Part shown: piece after piece, positions 1 to 8,676 of the stretch
How positions within the stretch are numbered: the first letter of the stretch is position 1
Layout: the number at the start of each line of letters is the position of its first letter
Source: an uncultured Collinsella sp.
Lineage (GTDB): Bacteria; Actinomycetota; Coriobacteriia; Coriobacteriales; Coriobacteriaceae
DNA: 64,000 nt
Direction of reading: 5' to 3'
Assembly: GCA_959026725.1 (NCBI GenBank)
Contig: CAUFMG010000011.1
Span: 24,218 to 88,217, forward strand
Notes under the pieces: generated by a model
What the model saw: only the letters and a program-made list of their open reading frames with translations
Told to the model about the DNA's origin: nothing
Databases searched by the model: none
Program-made: the position numbers and the translations under genes

Positions 1-48
1 CAACCGCTCTCGCTCAAAACCATTTACCAGCAAATCAATACCGTTCAT
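1..48 (-). CDS. 5' end of an unidentified leftward gene, cut by the window edge
   Basis: An open frame starts at ATG 48-46 and runs off the left edge, so only about 16 codons are visible (start MNGIDLLVNG). An AGAG-type Shine-Dalgarno lies about 8 bases upstream of the ATG. It is divergent from the thioredoxin-like gene at 113 with a 64-base AT-rich spacer. Too little is visible to name a family. The call rests on start, ribosome site and open frame only. Confidence 0.4.
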   Translation of the reverse strand, partial: MNGIDLLVNGFERERL

Positions 49-112
49 TTTTAAAACTCTTTATTTAATGTTTTATATAAAGTAATTTACCTTTATAGAG
101 TTTGGAGGACCC
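49..112. promoter_or_regulatory. AT-rich divergent promoter region
   Basis: This 64-base spacer lies between a leftward start at 48 and a rightward start at 113. It is strikingly A/T rich compared with the rest of the window and contains TATA-like hexamers around 72-97. GGAGG at 104-108 is a strong ribosome site for the gene at 113. Transcription start sites cannot be fixed from sequence alone. Confidence 0.45.
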
Positions 113-547
113 ATGAGAAAGCAAGCCGTCCTTATCCTTATCTTATCGCTGTCCCTTTTCGCCCTCTTCTCGTCAGTACGAACCAATTCCGATCCAATCA
201 ATATCTCATTGCCCGAATTTCGATCGAAATTAAGCAGAGGCGAATCTTTTATCGTGCAAATTGAGCTGGAGGGCTGCCCGGCCTGTGAAGAGCTCCGTGC
301 GGCAGAACGCTCGCTTTCGCCGAGTCTCAAGAACGACATCGAGATCCTCGTTGTCCCTAAGAGCCAAAAGGAGGTTGATAGGGAAACACTTAAGGCGCTT
401 CTGCCGTCATTCGAGTTTTATCCTTCAATTTTTGCCATCTCTGAAGGAAAGATACCGTCCGAGTTCGACCTTTCCACGCTTGATTCGTTTGAAATGCGTT
501 TCACGGATTGGAGGCTGAATCTGAACAACACAGCAATGTCAAGCTAA
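113..547 (+). CDS. membrane-anchored thioredoxin-like protein (CPAC)
   Basis: A 144-residue protein with an N-terminal hydrophobic segment (about residues 5-21) that should anchor or export it. A thioredoxin-like core follows, with C55-P-A-C58, and YPS at 103-105 sits where a thioredoxin cis-proline loop is expected. A CxxC pair on an exported protein suggests disulfide exchange outside the membrane, as in bacteriocin accessory thioredoxins; that comparison is inference. The start has GGAGG 5 bases upstream. It is the first gene of a tight run with the genes at 565 and 1072, and the secreted product of the next gene has two C-terminal cysteines that could be its substrate. Codon use and AT content differ from the neighbours, hinting at transfer. 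Confidence 0.7.
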   Translation: MRKQAVLILILSLSLFALFSSVRTNSDPINISLPEFRSKLSRGESFIVQIELEGCPACEELRAAERSLSPSLKNDIEILVVPKSQKEVDRETLKALLPSFEFYPSIFAISEGKIPSEFDLSTLDSFEMRFTDWRLNLNNTAMSS

Positions 548-564
548 ATGTCAGGAGGATACAC

Positions 565-1062
565 ATGCTACGCAACGTTCCCGTAAGCCGTAAGTCATTC
601 ATCGCAAGCGCAGTTGCGCTTTGCTCAATTGCCATTTCACCAAAGCAATCTAAGGCGCAACCTCTTGAAGTAGAGTTCCCTTCTGCCGAAGAGTACATTG
701 AAGCTGTCAATGAGTCCGGCACAGGATGGACGACATACGCACTAGATGAAAACGGAGATGTCCAAATTATCGATCGATTCCAGACCCTGTCTTTGGATGA
801 TTTAGCAGCTGCCACACGCGGCGCTAAAGAATGGATCGTCAAAATTGCCATTTTTATTGGAAAAGAACTCATCGGCTATGTAACGGGGCTTGTAATCGAC
901 GGACTGATTAAGAAGATCATAAGCAAAACCGGAGGTTATTGGCCTGAGTATGCAGCAAAGCAACTCCTTGGACACCCCGTACCCGCAGGCAACGCGTACC
1001 GTCTACCTTGCAGCGTCTATCCCCCCAACTCCGGAGAATACATTCGTTGTATAAATAGTTAG
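565..1062 (+). CDS. secreted protein with hydrophobic helix and C-terminal cysteine pair; possible toxin/bacteriocin precursor
   Basis: A 165-residue protein. The chosen ATG at 565 has AGGAGG 6 bases upstream; an in-frame ATG at 508 lies inside the preceding gene and lacks a ribosome site. Residues 1-31 form a Sec-type signal peptide (RKS, then a hydrophobic core, then SKA before Gln). The middle is acidic. From about residue 83 there is a long hydrophobic/amphipathic stretch rich in Ile, Gly and Lys, and the tail carries two cysteines 15 residues apart. Signal peptide, helix and Cys pair, next to a thioredoxin-like protein and a small membrane protein, resemble the plan of secreted peptide toxins such as the SdpC type. 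I recognise no family, so the function is a hypothesis. Confidence 0.65.
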   Translation: MLRNVPVSRKSFIASAVALCSIAISPKQSKAQPLEVEFPSAEEYIEAVNESGTGWTTYALDENGDVQIIDRFQTLSLDDLAAATRGAKEWIVKIAIFIGKELIGYVTGLVIDGLIKKIISKTGGYWPEYAAKQLLGHPVPAGNAYRLPCSVYPPNSGEYIRCINS

Positions 1063-1071
1063 GATACGGCC

Positions 1072-1401
1072 ATGTTGCCAGTCATCATTGCCCCCGTAAT
1101 TGGTGTATGGGGCATCCAGTATTTCCTCAACAAGAAGTGGCTCTGGGGCATTGGGTGCATAGCGATAACATTAATATGCTATTTCCTTAGCCTCATTGTC
1201 AAAGCATGCTGGCCGAGTGCCATCTCTTTTGGAATTGCTCTTCTCAGCTCGGTCCAGCTATATGGAAGCAAAAAGGGTTTGTCCTTCTTTAGTGCCCTGA
1301 TATCGGCTCCGCTACCTCTGCAAATCTACTGGGGAATTATGGCCGTCATCGTTCTCTTTATGCCTCAAATCCCCTTCAGCGACGTTCCCGGCTTCTCCTA
1401 A
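1072..1401 (+). CDS. small integral membrane protein; possible immunity/partner protein
   Basis: A 109-residue very hydrophobic protein with three or four membrane segments (about residues 2-18, 23-42, 46-64 and 82-100) and few charges apart from short KK loops. The start follows the previous stop by 9 bases, with a weak AGGA ribosome site just after that stop, so translation may be coupled. As the last gene of the three-gene run it could be an immunity protein or an anchoring partner for the secreted protein. That is inferred from position and topology only. No named family is recognised. Confidence 0.6.
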   Translation: MLPVIIAPVIGVWGIQYFLNKKWLWGIGCIAITLICYFLSLIVKACWPSAISFGIALLSSVQLYGSKKGLSFFSALISAPLPLQIYWGIMAVIVLFMPQIPFSDVPGFS

Positions 1402-1463
1402 CGCGTCGCCGATTCAACCCCATACAATCCAGTTCACAAAAAGAGTCGGTCGAGCAAATGCTC

Positions 1464-1500
1464 TAAAAAAGAGCCGGTCGAGCAAACGCTCGACCGGCTC
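1464..1500 (-). terminator. intrinsic terminator after the P-type ATPase gene
   Basis: A perfect 13-bp stem (1471-1483 with 1488-1500, loop AAAC). On the minus strand it is followed by a run of six T (1470-1465). It ends leftward transcription from the ATPase gene and, as a strong hairpin, may also stop the rightward cassette. A degenerate half copy (GAGTCGGTCGAGC) lies just upstream at 1443-1455. Confidence 0.8.
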
Positions 1501-1560
1501 ACAAACTTTCCCTCAGCCCTTTATCATCCGCGCGGGAGAAAAGCCAGCAAGGATACCGTA

Positions 1561-1655
1561 GGGCCCACCCGCCGGGAGGGGTTTCCTAAGGGCACATCCC
1601 GCAGCCGCAAAGCGGCGAGGACGTGCCCGTGGAAACCCCGCAGGCGGGCGGGCCC
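1561..1655 (-). repeat. long 3' hairpin element, family A, copy 1
   Basis: A 95-base inverted-repeat element 11 bases beyond the stop of the ATPase gene. Its outer arms are 1561-1573 and 1643-1655, and it has inner paired segments and an invariant centre containing GCAGCCGC and GCGGCGAGG. A second copy lies at 11607-11701, also just after a leftward stop. The centre is conserved, while the outer and inner stems differ in sequence yet still pair. That fits a structured RNA or a stem-preserving palindromic repeat. Confidence 0.75.
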
Positions 1656-1666
1656 GGACAGGAACG

Positions 1667-4348
1667 TTACTCTTTTTCGACCGCGCGCATGATCGCCTTG
1701 TAGATCTCCATCAACGGGATGATCAGGAAGGCCAGACCCAGCGCGGCAAGAACGCCCTTGAGCTCAAGCGTCACAGGGCCAAAGAACATCTCGGCAAGCG
1801 TCGGCTGCACGGTCACGATCACCGTCAGCACCAGTGCCAGCGCGGCAGAAGCCCACAGCCACTTGTTCTGCTTCTTCATGGTGAACAGCGACGCACGACG
1901 GCTGCGCATATTGAAGCAGTGGAATATCTCGACCATGTTGAGCGTGATGAACGCCATCATCACGCCTTCCTCGTCGGCATTGCCGGCGATCATATCGGCG
2001 ATGTGGATGTAGCCCATGTCAAAGTACACGCCCACAAAGAAGCTCGCCAGCACCAGCACGGTGATGATCAGGCCCTGGACCACGCAGTCCAGACCCATAT
2101 TGCCGGCAAAGACGCCGTCCTTGGCGTTGCGCGGCTTGCGCTTCATGATGTCGCCCTCGGCATCCTCCATGCCCAGCGCGAGCGCGGGGAAGCAGTCGGT
2201 AACCAGGTTCACCCACAGCAGCTGCACCGGCTGAAAGATGGTAAAGCCGATGAGCGTGGCGATAAACACCGAGAAGACCTCGGCAAGGTTTGCCGAAAGC
2301 AGGAACTGGATGACCTTGCGGATGTTGTCGTAGATGCGACGGCCTTCTTCGCAGGCACCGATGATGGTGGCGAAGTTGTCATCGGCAAGCACCATGTCGG
2401 CGACGTTCTTGGTGACGTCGGTACCGGTGATGCCCATGCCAACGCCGATGTCGGCGCGCTTGATGGACGGGGCGTCGTTGACGCCATCGCCCGTCATGGC
2501 CACGATCTGGTCGCGCGACTTCCAAGCCTCGACGATGCGGGTCTTGTGCTCGGGCTGAACGCGGGCGTACACGCCGTAGTCCTCGATGTGCGCGTCGAGT
2601 TCCTCGTCGCTCATGCGGTCGAGGTCGGCGCCCGTGATGGCCTGGCTGCGATCGGTGACGATACCCAGCTGCTTGGCGATGGCCACGGCGGTGTCGATGT
2701 GGTCGCCCGTAATCATGACGGTGCGGATACCGGCATCGTGGGCCTCGCGGATGGCGTCGGCGACCTCGGGGCGGACCGGGTCAATCATGCCGGACAGGCC
2801 GCAGAAGACCAGGTCGTGCTCGAGCGCAGCGGGGCTGCAGTCGGCCGGGACCTCGGTGTAGGTGCGGCTTGCCAGCGCCAGCACGCGCAGGGCCTCGTCG
2901 GCCATGGCCTTGTTGGCGGCCACGAGCTCGGCGCGACGCTCCTCGGTCAGCGGAACGACCTTGTCGCCCTCGTAGATATGGGTGCACAGGCCGATCACCA
3001 CGTCGGGCGCGCCCTTGGTGTACTGCTCATACTCGCCGTCCAGGGTCTCGACGACCACGGACATCATCTTGCGGCCCGAGTCAAACGGGGCCTCGCCCAC
3101 GCGCGGATGCTCGGCAGTCAGGCCAGTGAGCCCCGCCTTGCCGGCATCGTTGACGAGCGCACACTCGGTCGGCTCACCCACGGCCTCGCCCAGCTCCTCG
3201 TCCCACTGGGCGTCGGAGCACAGAGCCATGCCGGCCAGGAACTTCTCCTTAGGCGCAGCGAGCTCGTGCTTGACGACGGTCATCTTGTTCTGGGTGAGGG
3301 TACCGGTCTTGTCGGAGCAGATGGTCTGCGTGCAGCCAAGGGTCTCGACGGCAGAGAGCTTGCGGATAATCGCCTGACGCTTGGCCATCTTGGTCACGCC
3401 GAGCGACAGCACGATGGTCACGACGGCAACCAGGCCCTCGGGGATGGCGGCGACGGCAAGCGAGACAGCGACCATAAAGGTGTCGAGCAGCGCGGTCGGA
3501 TCGGTGAGAACGTTGCCCACGCCGTGGCGGATGATGTCGACGCCAAAGATGACGACGCAGATGACGATAACCATGATGGTGAGGATGCGGCTGAGCTCGG
3601 CGAGCTTCACCTGCAACGGCGTGAGCTCTTCCTTGGCCTCGGCCAGGGCACCGGCGATCTTACCCATCTCGGTATCCATGCCGGTGCCGACCACGACGGC
3701 GCGGCCACGGCCGTACACAACGGTGGAACCCATGTAGCACATGTTCTTGCGGTCGCCGAGCGGCACGTCGTCGGTGCCGGCGGCGAGCTCAATGACGTTG
3801 GCATGCTTCTCGACGGGCACGGACTCGCCGGTAAGGGCGGCCTCCTCGATCTTCATCGTGGCGCTCTCGAGCACACGGCAGTCGGCCGGGACGGAGTCGC
3901 CCGCCTCGAGCATGATCACATCGCCGGGCACGAGCTCGGCGCTCGGCAGGTGTACGAGCTTGCCGTCGCGCAGCACCTTGGACTGCGCCGCGCTCATTTC
4001 CTGCAGGGCCTCGAGGGCCTCCTCGCTCTTGGCTTCCTGGACCACGCCCAGCACCGAGTTGACGATAACGACGAACATGATAATGGCGACGTCGGCAAAA
4101 TCGGGCTCGCCCTTGACCATGCCCGTAAGTGCGCTGATAACGGCGGCAACGATCAGCATGATGACCATGGGGTCGGCCATCTGCTCAAAGAAGCGCTTCC
4201 ACAGCGGCGTCTTCTCGGCTTCCTCAAGCTTGTTAGGGCCTGTCTTGGCGAGGCGCGACGACGCCTCGTCGTTGCTCAGGCCGAGGTTCTCATCGACACC
4301 CTGGTCGCTGAGTACCTCCGCCGCGGCGGACAGGTATTCCTTTTGCAT
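1667..4348 (-). CDS. calcium-translocating P-type ATPase (PMCA/SERCA-like)
   Basis: An 893-residue P2-type ATPase that pumps a cation, most likely Ca2+, across the cell membrane using ATP. Visible marks are the actuator TGES at about 173-176, the M4 ion site PEGL at about 303-306, phosphorylated D346 in DKTGT, a KGAPD nucleotide-binding motif, and the hinge TGDGVND followed by APSIKRADIG. The M6 segment has NLVTDCFPALALG, close to the SERCA calcium-site pattern. About ten membrane segments are visible and the length is normal. The start has AGGAGGGG just upstream (4353-4361). It is a single-gene unit with a terminator and family-A hairpin behind it. Calcium specificity is inferred from family motifs. 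Confidence 0.93.
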   Translation of the reverse strand: MQKEYLSAAAEVLSDQGVDENLGLSNDEASSRLAKTGPNKLEEAEKTPLWKRFFEQMADPMVIMLIVAAVISALTGMVKGEPDFADVAIIMFVVIVNSVLGVVQEAKSEEALEALQEMSAAQSKVLRDGKLVHLPSAELVPGDVIMLEAGDSVPADCRVLESATMKIEEAALTGESVPVEKHANVIELAAGTDDVPLGDRKNMCYMGSTVVYGRGRAVVVGTGMDTEMGKIAGALAEAKEELTPLQVKLAELSRILTIMVIVICVVIFGVDIIRHGVGNVLTDPTALLDTFMVAVSLAVAAIPEGLVAVVTIVLSLGVTKMAKRQAIIRKLSAVETLGCTQTICSDKTGTLTQNKMTVVKHELAAPKEKFLAGMALCSDAQWDEELGEAVGEPTECALVNDAGKAGLTGLTAEHPRVGEAPFDSGRKMMSVVVETLDGEYEQYTKGAPDVVIGLCTHIYEGDKVVPLTEERRAELVAANKAMADEALRVLALASRTYTEVPADCSPAALEHDLVFCGLSGMIDPVRPEVADAIREAHDAGIRTVMITGDHIDTAVAIAKQLGIVTDRSQAITGADLDRMSDEELDAHIEDYGVYARVQPEHKTRIVEAWKSRDQIVAMTGDGVNDAPSIKRADIGVGMGITGTDVTKNVADMVLADDNFATIIGACEEGRRIYDNIRKVIQFLLSANLAEVFSVFIATLIGFTIFQPVQLLWVNLVTDCFPALALGMEDAEGDIMKRKPRNAKDGVFAGNMGLDCVVQGLIITVLVLASFFVGVYFDMGYIHIADMIAGNADEEGVMMAFITLNMVEIFHCFNMRSRRASLFTMKKQNKWLWASAALALVLTVIVTVQPTLAEMFFGPVTLELKGVLAALGLAFLIIPLMEIYKAIMRAVEKE

Positions 4349-4790
4349 ATAGAGTCCCCTCCTGGGATTCGGGCCACTCAGCAGATTGATGCCCGATCAT
4401 AATTCCCAGGAGAAGGGCAAGGGCTCATCAAGGCTGCCGTGCTGAGCGGCAGTTGATAGTGGAGCTATGGTACCCCAAAGCGGCGCGTCTAGCCAAAACA
4501 TTCCAATTGGAAACACGGCTCGAGTGCAACGGTGCAGACCGTGTGATGCTCAATGTTGGTAAAACGTTTTTTCTTCGGCGCATCGTCAAACTGAAATATC
4601 GCCCAGATAGCAGCGGTCAGAACGGTTGGTAAAGATTTTTCATATACCGTTTTTACCGCAAAAAAAGAACTTCTAATTCGGCATACGGTCGATTTTTGAG
4701 GGTATTCGGTCGTCATTTCGTTATAATCATCTCAGTTTTATTTCTTATGGTTTATCTATCAGCGCAAGACGATGTCAGATGGAGGTCTGA
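4349..4790. promoter_or_regulatory. divergent promoter region between P-type ATPase and pyk
   Basis: A 442-base gene-free spacer, AT rich from about 4540. A consensus -10 TATAAT sits at 4722-4727, about 64 bases before the pyk ATG; no well spaced -35 is evident (TTGAGG at 4696 would be 20 bases away). pyk has GGAGG at 4781-4785. The leftward ATPase ribosome site is at 4353-4361. A 75-codon leftward frame inside this spacer looks accidental. Confidence 0.5.
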
Positions 4791-6251
4791 ATGTACAAGC
4801 GCACCAAGATTGTATGCACCATGGGTCCCGCCTGCGATAGCGACGAGACCATCCGCGAGATGATCAAGGCGGGCATGAACGTCGCCCGTTTTAACTTCTC
4901 GCACGGATCCTACGACGAGCACCACGGTCGCATCGAGCGCGTCCGTCGTATTTCCAAGGAGCTCGGTATGCCCGTCGGCATCCTGCTCGACACCAAGGGC
5001 CCCGAGGTCCGCACCGGCCTTCTGGTCGACGGCAAGAAGGTTGCCGTCAAGACCGGCGACAAGATCGTCGTTACTGCTCAGCCCACGACCGAGGATTTCC
5101 ACGGCACCGCTGAGCACATCTCCCTCGACTACCTGGCTCTGCCCTCCGAGGTCGAGAAGGGCTCCCTCATCCTGATCGATGACGGCCTGGTTGCCCTTGA
5201 GGTCGAGTCCGTCAGCGGCCAGGACATGACCTGCGTCGTCAAGAATGACGGCCTGATCGGCGAGCGCAAGGGCGTCAACATGCCCAACGTCAACATCTCG
5301 CTGCCCGCCATCACCGAGCGCGATCGTCAGGACATCCTCTTTGGCCTGACCGAGAACATCGACTACATCGCCGCTTCCTTCATCCGTGACGGCGAGTCCG
5401 TCCGCGGCATCCGCGAGCTTTGCCGCGAGAACGGCGGCGAGCACGTGACGATCTTCCCGAAGATCGAGTGCGCCCTGGGCGTCGAGAACTTCGACGAGAT
5501 CCTCGAGGCTTCCGACGGCATCATGGTCGCCCGTGGCGACCTGGGCATCGAGATCAAGCCCGAGTTCGTTCCGCACATCCAGAAGGAGATCATCGCCAAG
5601 TGCAACGCGGCCTACAAGCCCGTTATCACCGCTACGCAGATGCTCGACTCCATGCAGCAGAACCCGCGCCCGACGCGCGCCGAGGTTGCCGACGTTGCTA
5701 ACGCCATCTACGACGGCACCGACGCCGTTATGCTCTCTGGCGAGTCCGCTGCCGGTAAGTACCCGGTCGAGGCCGTTAAGATGCAGGCCAGCATTGCTCT
5801 CGAGACCGAGAAGTATCTCCCGGCCCACGCTCCGCTCGAGGTTCCGGCCGACGCTCACGGCACCCGCGTCGTCAACAACGTTGTGGGTATGTCCGCTGTG
5901 AACATGGCCACCACCGTTGGCGCCAAGTGCATCACCGTGCCGACGACCACCGGTCGTACCGCCCGCCTGATCTCGCACTTCCGTCCCAACATGCCGATCT
6001 GCGCGTTCTCCCGCCACGAGTGGGCCGTCCAGCAGATGATCATGTACTGGGGCGTTATCCCGCACCAAGCCGAGATTACTCAGGGCACCGTCAACGGCAC
6101 GATCGTCAAGGCGATCGAGACCGCTAAGGAGCTCGGCTACGTCGAGGCCGGCGATCTGACCGTCGCTACCGCCGGCGATCCCCGCATGAGCGTCCAGCTC
6201 GAGGATAAGGTCTCCTCGACCAACGTCGCTTACGTCGCTCAGGTGCGCTAA
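4791..6251 (+). CDS. pyk: pyruvate kinase
   Basis: A 486-residue pyruvate kinase, which converts phosphoenolpyruvate and ADP to pyruvate and ATP in the last step of glycolysis. The N-terminus has the family pattern TKIVCTMGPAC, then FNFSHG and LLDTKGPEVRTG. The substrate/Mg region MVARGDLGIE and the TATQMLDSM signature are intact, followed by SGESAAGKYP. The length includes the C-terminal allosteric domain and no extra PEP-utiliser domain. The start has GGAGG 5 bases upstream, and the gene has its own promoter-like TATAAT and a strong terminator. Sure call. Confidence 0.97.
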   Translation: MYKRTKIVCTMGPACDSDETIREMIKAGMNVARFNFSHGSYDEHHGRIERVRRISKELGMPVGILLDTKGPEVRTGLLVDGKKVAVKTGDKIVVTAQPTTEDFHGTAEHISLDYLALPSEVEKGSLILIDDGLVALEVESVSGQDMTCVVKNDGLIGERKGVNMPNVNISLPAITERDRQDILFGLTENIDYIAASFIRDGESVRGIRELCRENGGEHVTIFPKIECALGVENFDEILEASDGIMVARGDLGIEIKPEFVPHIQKEIIAKCNAAYKPVITATQMLDSMQQNPRPTRAEVADVANAIYDGTDAVMLSGESAAGKYPVEAVKMQASIALETEKYLPAHAPLEVPADAHGTRVVNNVVGMSAVNMATTVGAKCITVPTTTGRTARLISHFRPNMPICAFSRHEWAVQQMIMYWGVIPHQAEITQGTVNGTIVKAIETAKELGYVEAGDLTVATAGDPRMSVQLEDKVSSTNVAYVAQVR

Positions 6252-6279
6252 ATCGTACTTGCAAGCAAATTTGCATTGC

Positions 6280-6316
6280 AAAGGGCCCGGAAGGCATTGC
6301 CTTTCGGGCCCTTTTT
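6280..6316 (+). terminator. intrinsic terminator of pyk
   Basis: A GC-rich stem built on GGGCCCG and CGGGCCC, with an extension over AAGGC/GCCTT, followed by TTTTT at 6311-6316. It lies 29 bases after the pyk stop. Confidence 0.88.
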
Positions 6317-6499
6317 CTGTGCACCGATGCCTACCGCACGACATGGCACGCACCCATTTCATTACCAAAAGCGCGAAATCCGCCCTCCGAGGCCCAAAAA
6401 ATAAAGCCCCAAGCGCTAAAAGTGTTCGCCCGGTGGCAAACCCACACCTCACACAGGGCTGATAAATCGTTTTAGCAAGAACCAAATCGACCTGGTTTT

Positions 6500-6624
6500 C
6501 GGAAGTATGCGGCAAATTCTGGAACCTCCGAGCACACCCTGTTTTTTCGCAACAAAATGCCTGATAAACTAGCCTCAAAAGCCAGGTCCGCTCATAGGGT
6601 TCAGATTTTGCCGCATACTTCCGG
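6500..6624. repeat. palindromic element with 27-base imperfect terminal inverted repeats
   Basis: Left arm 6500-6526 and right arm 6598-6624 are inverted copies (core GGAAGTATGCGGCAAA). A nested pair, GACCTGG at 6489 with CCAGGTC at 6582, is also present. The element fills the 426-base gap between pyk and the gene at 6678. No ORF is inside. It looks like a non-coding palindromic (MITE-like) repeat; other copies would have to lie outside this window. Confidence 0.6.
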
Positions 6625-6677
6625 ATTGACGCTGGCATCACTCGCTTCAAAGAGATGATTTCGGCCAGGAGGGCATT

Positions 6678-7751
6678 ATGGACCTGACGCTTTGTGGGCA
6701 ATCCGCCTTTAACTACTACCGCATCTCGCCGCAGGTATTAGGCCTTTACCCCGCCATTAGCCTTGGCAATATGGATCGCAGATGTTGTGGCCTCGGAAGT
6801 CATGCAGTTGTAAAAGACCTGCTTCACGCACCACTTCACAGGCTTGTATTCACTCGGGCACAATCCGGGTCGCGAAGCCTGTTTAAATCGCACCTCCTGA
6901 CCCAAGAACCACCTCCGGGGTCGTTTAGGCAGACTGAACATGGGTTTGATGTCACGTCACCGGAGTTCACGCTGCTCAGCCTTGCCACGCAGGTCTCACG
7001 CAACCAGTTACTCATGGCGTGCTACGAGATGTGCGGCTCCTTTGCAGTGTTTAAGCCCTGCGAGCGAACGCAACAACAACTCGATGAAGCTATTTCGCTT
7101 AAGTTCATTCCACCCAACTGCGGCTGGGAGCGAGTTAACGACACCAAGGGCAATGACACCAACTTGTGGAAGCGCACGCCGCTTCTTACCGCAACGGATA
7201 TCGCCGCGTTCGCCAAGCAAGCCGCAGGCCTGCGCGGCGTCAAACAACTGCGCTGGGCGGCCGAGCACATGACGGGGCAGGCCGCCTCGCCCTTCGAAGT
7301 ACAGACCTCCATGCTTATCTCGCTCCCCCGCGACGAGGGCGGCCAGGGCATCGAGATCGCCAACAACGCGCGCATCCCGCTCAGTGAAGCCGCACGTTCG
7401 CTGTATGACAAAACCTGCTGCTACGCCGATATCCTCATCGAAAGCGCCACCGACAGCATGGGCGTCATTCTGGAATGCCAAGGCCGCTCTGCCCACGACA
7501 GCGATGCCGCGAGCCTCTCCGATGCCGAGCGCGCCACCGCACTCACAAGCATGGGCTACGACGTCATCCAAATTACCTATGACCAGATCAAGGAGAAGAA
7601 GAGCTTCGACCACATAGCCGAGCTCATCCATAAAAAGGCCGGGCTTCCCCACATCCCAAAGACCAAACAGGAACGCATTGCCGAAGATACCTTACGGCAA
7701 GAGCTACTTGTCGATTGGGTTGAGCTATTCACTGCCGGGCCGGCCAGCTAG
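6678..7751 (+). CDS. uncharacterised protein with DUF559/AbiEi-like nuclease-fold C-terminus
   Basis: A 357-residue soluble protein; GGAGG lies 5 bases before the ATG. The N-terminal two thirds resemble the AbiEi-type orphan proteins frequent in Coriobacteriia (SPEFTLLSLA, LLMACYEMCGSFA). The C-terminal part (about 270-325) has the order ADILIE, VILECQG, SMGYDVIQIT, which recalls the very-short-patch/DUF559 PD-(D/E)xK fold. The usual R-VDF-W-EFDG-K spacing is degenerate, so catalysis is doubtful. No toxin partner gene is adjacent. It overlaps the convergent gene at 7748 by 4 bases. The related protein at 30047-31009 keeps the motif better. Confidence 0.55.
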   Translation: MDLTLCGQSAFNYYRISPQVLGLYPAISLGNMDRRCCGLGSHAVVKDLLHAPLHRLVFTRAQSGSRSLFKSHLLTQEPPPGSFRQTEHGFDVTSPEFTLLSLATQVSRNQLLMACYEMCGSFAVFKPCERTQQQLDEAISLKFIPPNCGWERVNDTKGNDTNLWKRTPLLTATDIAAFAKQAAGLRGVKQLRWAAEHMTGQAASPFEVQTSMLISLPRDEGGQGIEIANNARIPLSEAARSLYDKTCCYADILIESATDSMGVILECQGRSAHDSDAASLSDAERATALTSMGYDVIQITYDQIKEKKSFDHIAELIHKKAGLPHIPKTKQERIAEDTLRQELLVDWVELFTAGPAS

Positions 7752-8608
7752 CAGCTAGCAATCAGGGGCAGCGCAGGCACATCGGGCGATTCGACACGGG
7801 CGGCAAAACCCGCCTCGGTCAGCTCGATGACCTCGGTAAACGTCGCATCGAAAAACTCCTCGGTTAGCAGGCGATACGGCGGATGATCGGGCTCACCGGG
7901 GTTTTCGCGCACGATCTCGTGCATAACGCCAATGGTCTTGAGCACATATTCTTTATGGATGGGATACTGCCCAAAACGTGCCGCAGCGGTATACAGGCGA
8001 TCGGTCGCACGCGGGATGGAAACAATGCCGAGCGTCTTGCCAAACCAGTCAAAGTCGCCTTGCTTTTTAATGCGGAACTCCTCGCACGGCTTGCCGCCGT
8101 GCGCCTCCAGGTACTGATTCACGCGCGTATTCCATACGGTATCGGCCACCAGATGCGACCAGACACCCAGTGTCAAATCGAGCAACGACTGCGCCACGTC
8201 ATCGGGCGCGAGCGAAAGCTCGCTAGCACCGGGACCGGCAACCGGCTCGGCATCCTTGTAGCGTTGGGGATAATGTACCCGATTGAGTCGCTCGCGCTCC
8301 TCGACAATCGAGGTCGCGGCAGCCGGCGTACCAACAGGCGCCCCTTTGAGCAGCGGTGCCACATAGGTATCCCAGAACTCATGCTCACGAGGCTTAGGGA
8401 TAGGCTCGGGCTTTGCAAAGTGCGTAATGCGGTACGGGATGGGATCGGCGATGCCAGGGACCATATAGCCCACGAAGATATCCGGAACCACGCAGCCAAA
8501 CAAAAAGGCATTGCGGTCGCGCACGCTATTGGCAAGCGCACCGGTGCGCTCCAGCAAACGCTCCGTCTGAGCGATATGAATGTTCCAGCTTGGCATAGCC
8601 ACCCCCAT
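7748..8608 (-). CDS. zinc-dependent phospholipase C-like protein
   Basis: A 286-residue protein of the PF00882 type. The N-terminus reads MPSWNIHIAQ and is followed by FLFGCVVPDI, THF, and later LGVWSHLVADTVWN. These His/Asp/Trp landmarks are those that line the metal site of bacterial phospholipase C-like proteins. No signal peptide is seen, so it is probably cytosolic, and substrates of this subgroup are not known. The start may be 8608 or the internal ATG at 8596, which would begin at MPSW, the usual family start. It is convergent with and overlaps the gene ending at 7751. Confidence 0.7.
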   Translation of the reverse strand: MGVAMPSWNIHIAQTERLLERTGALANSVRDRNAFLFGCVVPDIFVGYMVPGIADPIPYRITHFAKPEPIPKPREHEFWDTYVAPLLKGAPVGTPAAATSIVEERERLNRVHYPQRYKDAEPVAGPGASELSLAPDDVAQSLLDLTLGVWSHLVADTVWNTRVNQYLEAHGGKPCEEFRIKKQGDFDWFGKTLGIVSIPRATDRLYTAAARFGQYPIHKEYVLKTIGVMHEIVRENPGEPDHPPYRLLTEEFFDATFTEVIELTEAGFAARVESPDVPALPLIASC

Positions 8609-8676
8609 AAAAAACCTGGATAACTATACCATCACGGCAAAGCCGCGCGGGCGGCTACGCACGCTCTACGCAGCAA

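Noticed and set aside
1919..4402. An 827-codon rightward frame opposite the P-type ATPase gene, and similar long antisense frames opposite pyk (4752-6701), pheT (11675-14188), glmM (17835-19241) and recQ (35581-37659)
   Set aside because: They mirror strongly coding genes in GC-rich DNA where the antisense frame lacks stops. Their composition (His/Asp/Val/Gly-rich) is artefactual and no ribosome sites are seen.
4489..4716. 75-codon leftward frame in the pyk upstream region
   Set aside because: It overlaps the AT-rich promoter region, has no Shine-Dalgarno and has no recognisable features.
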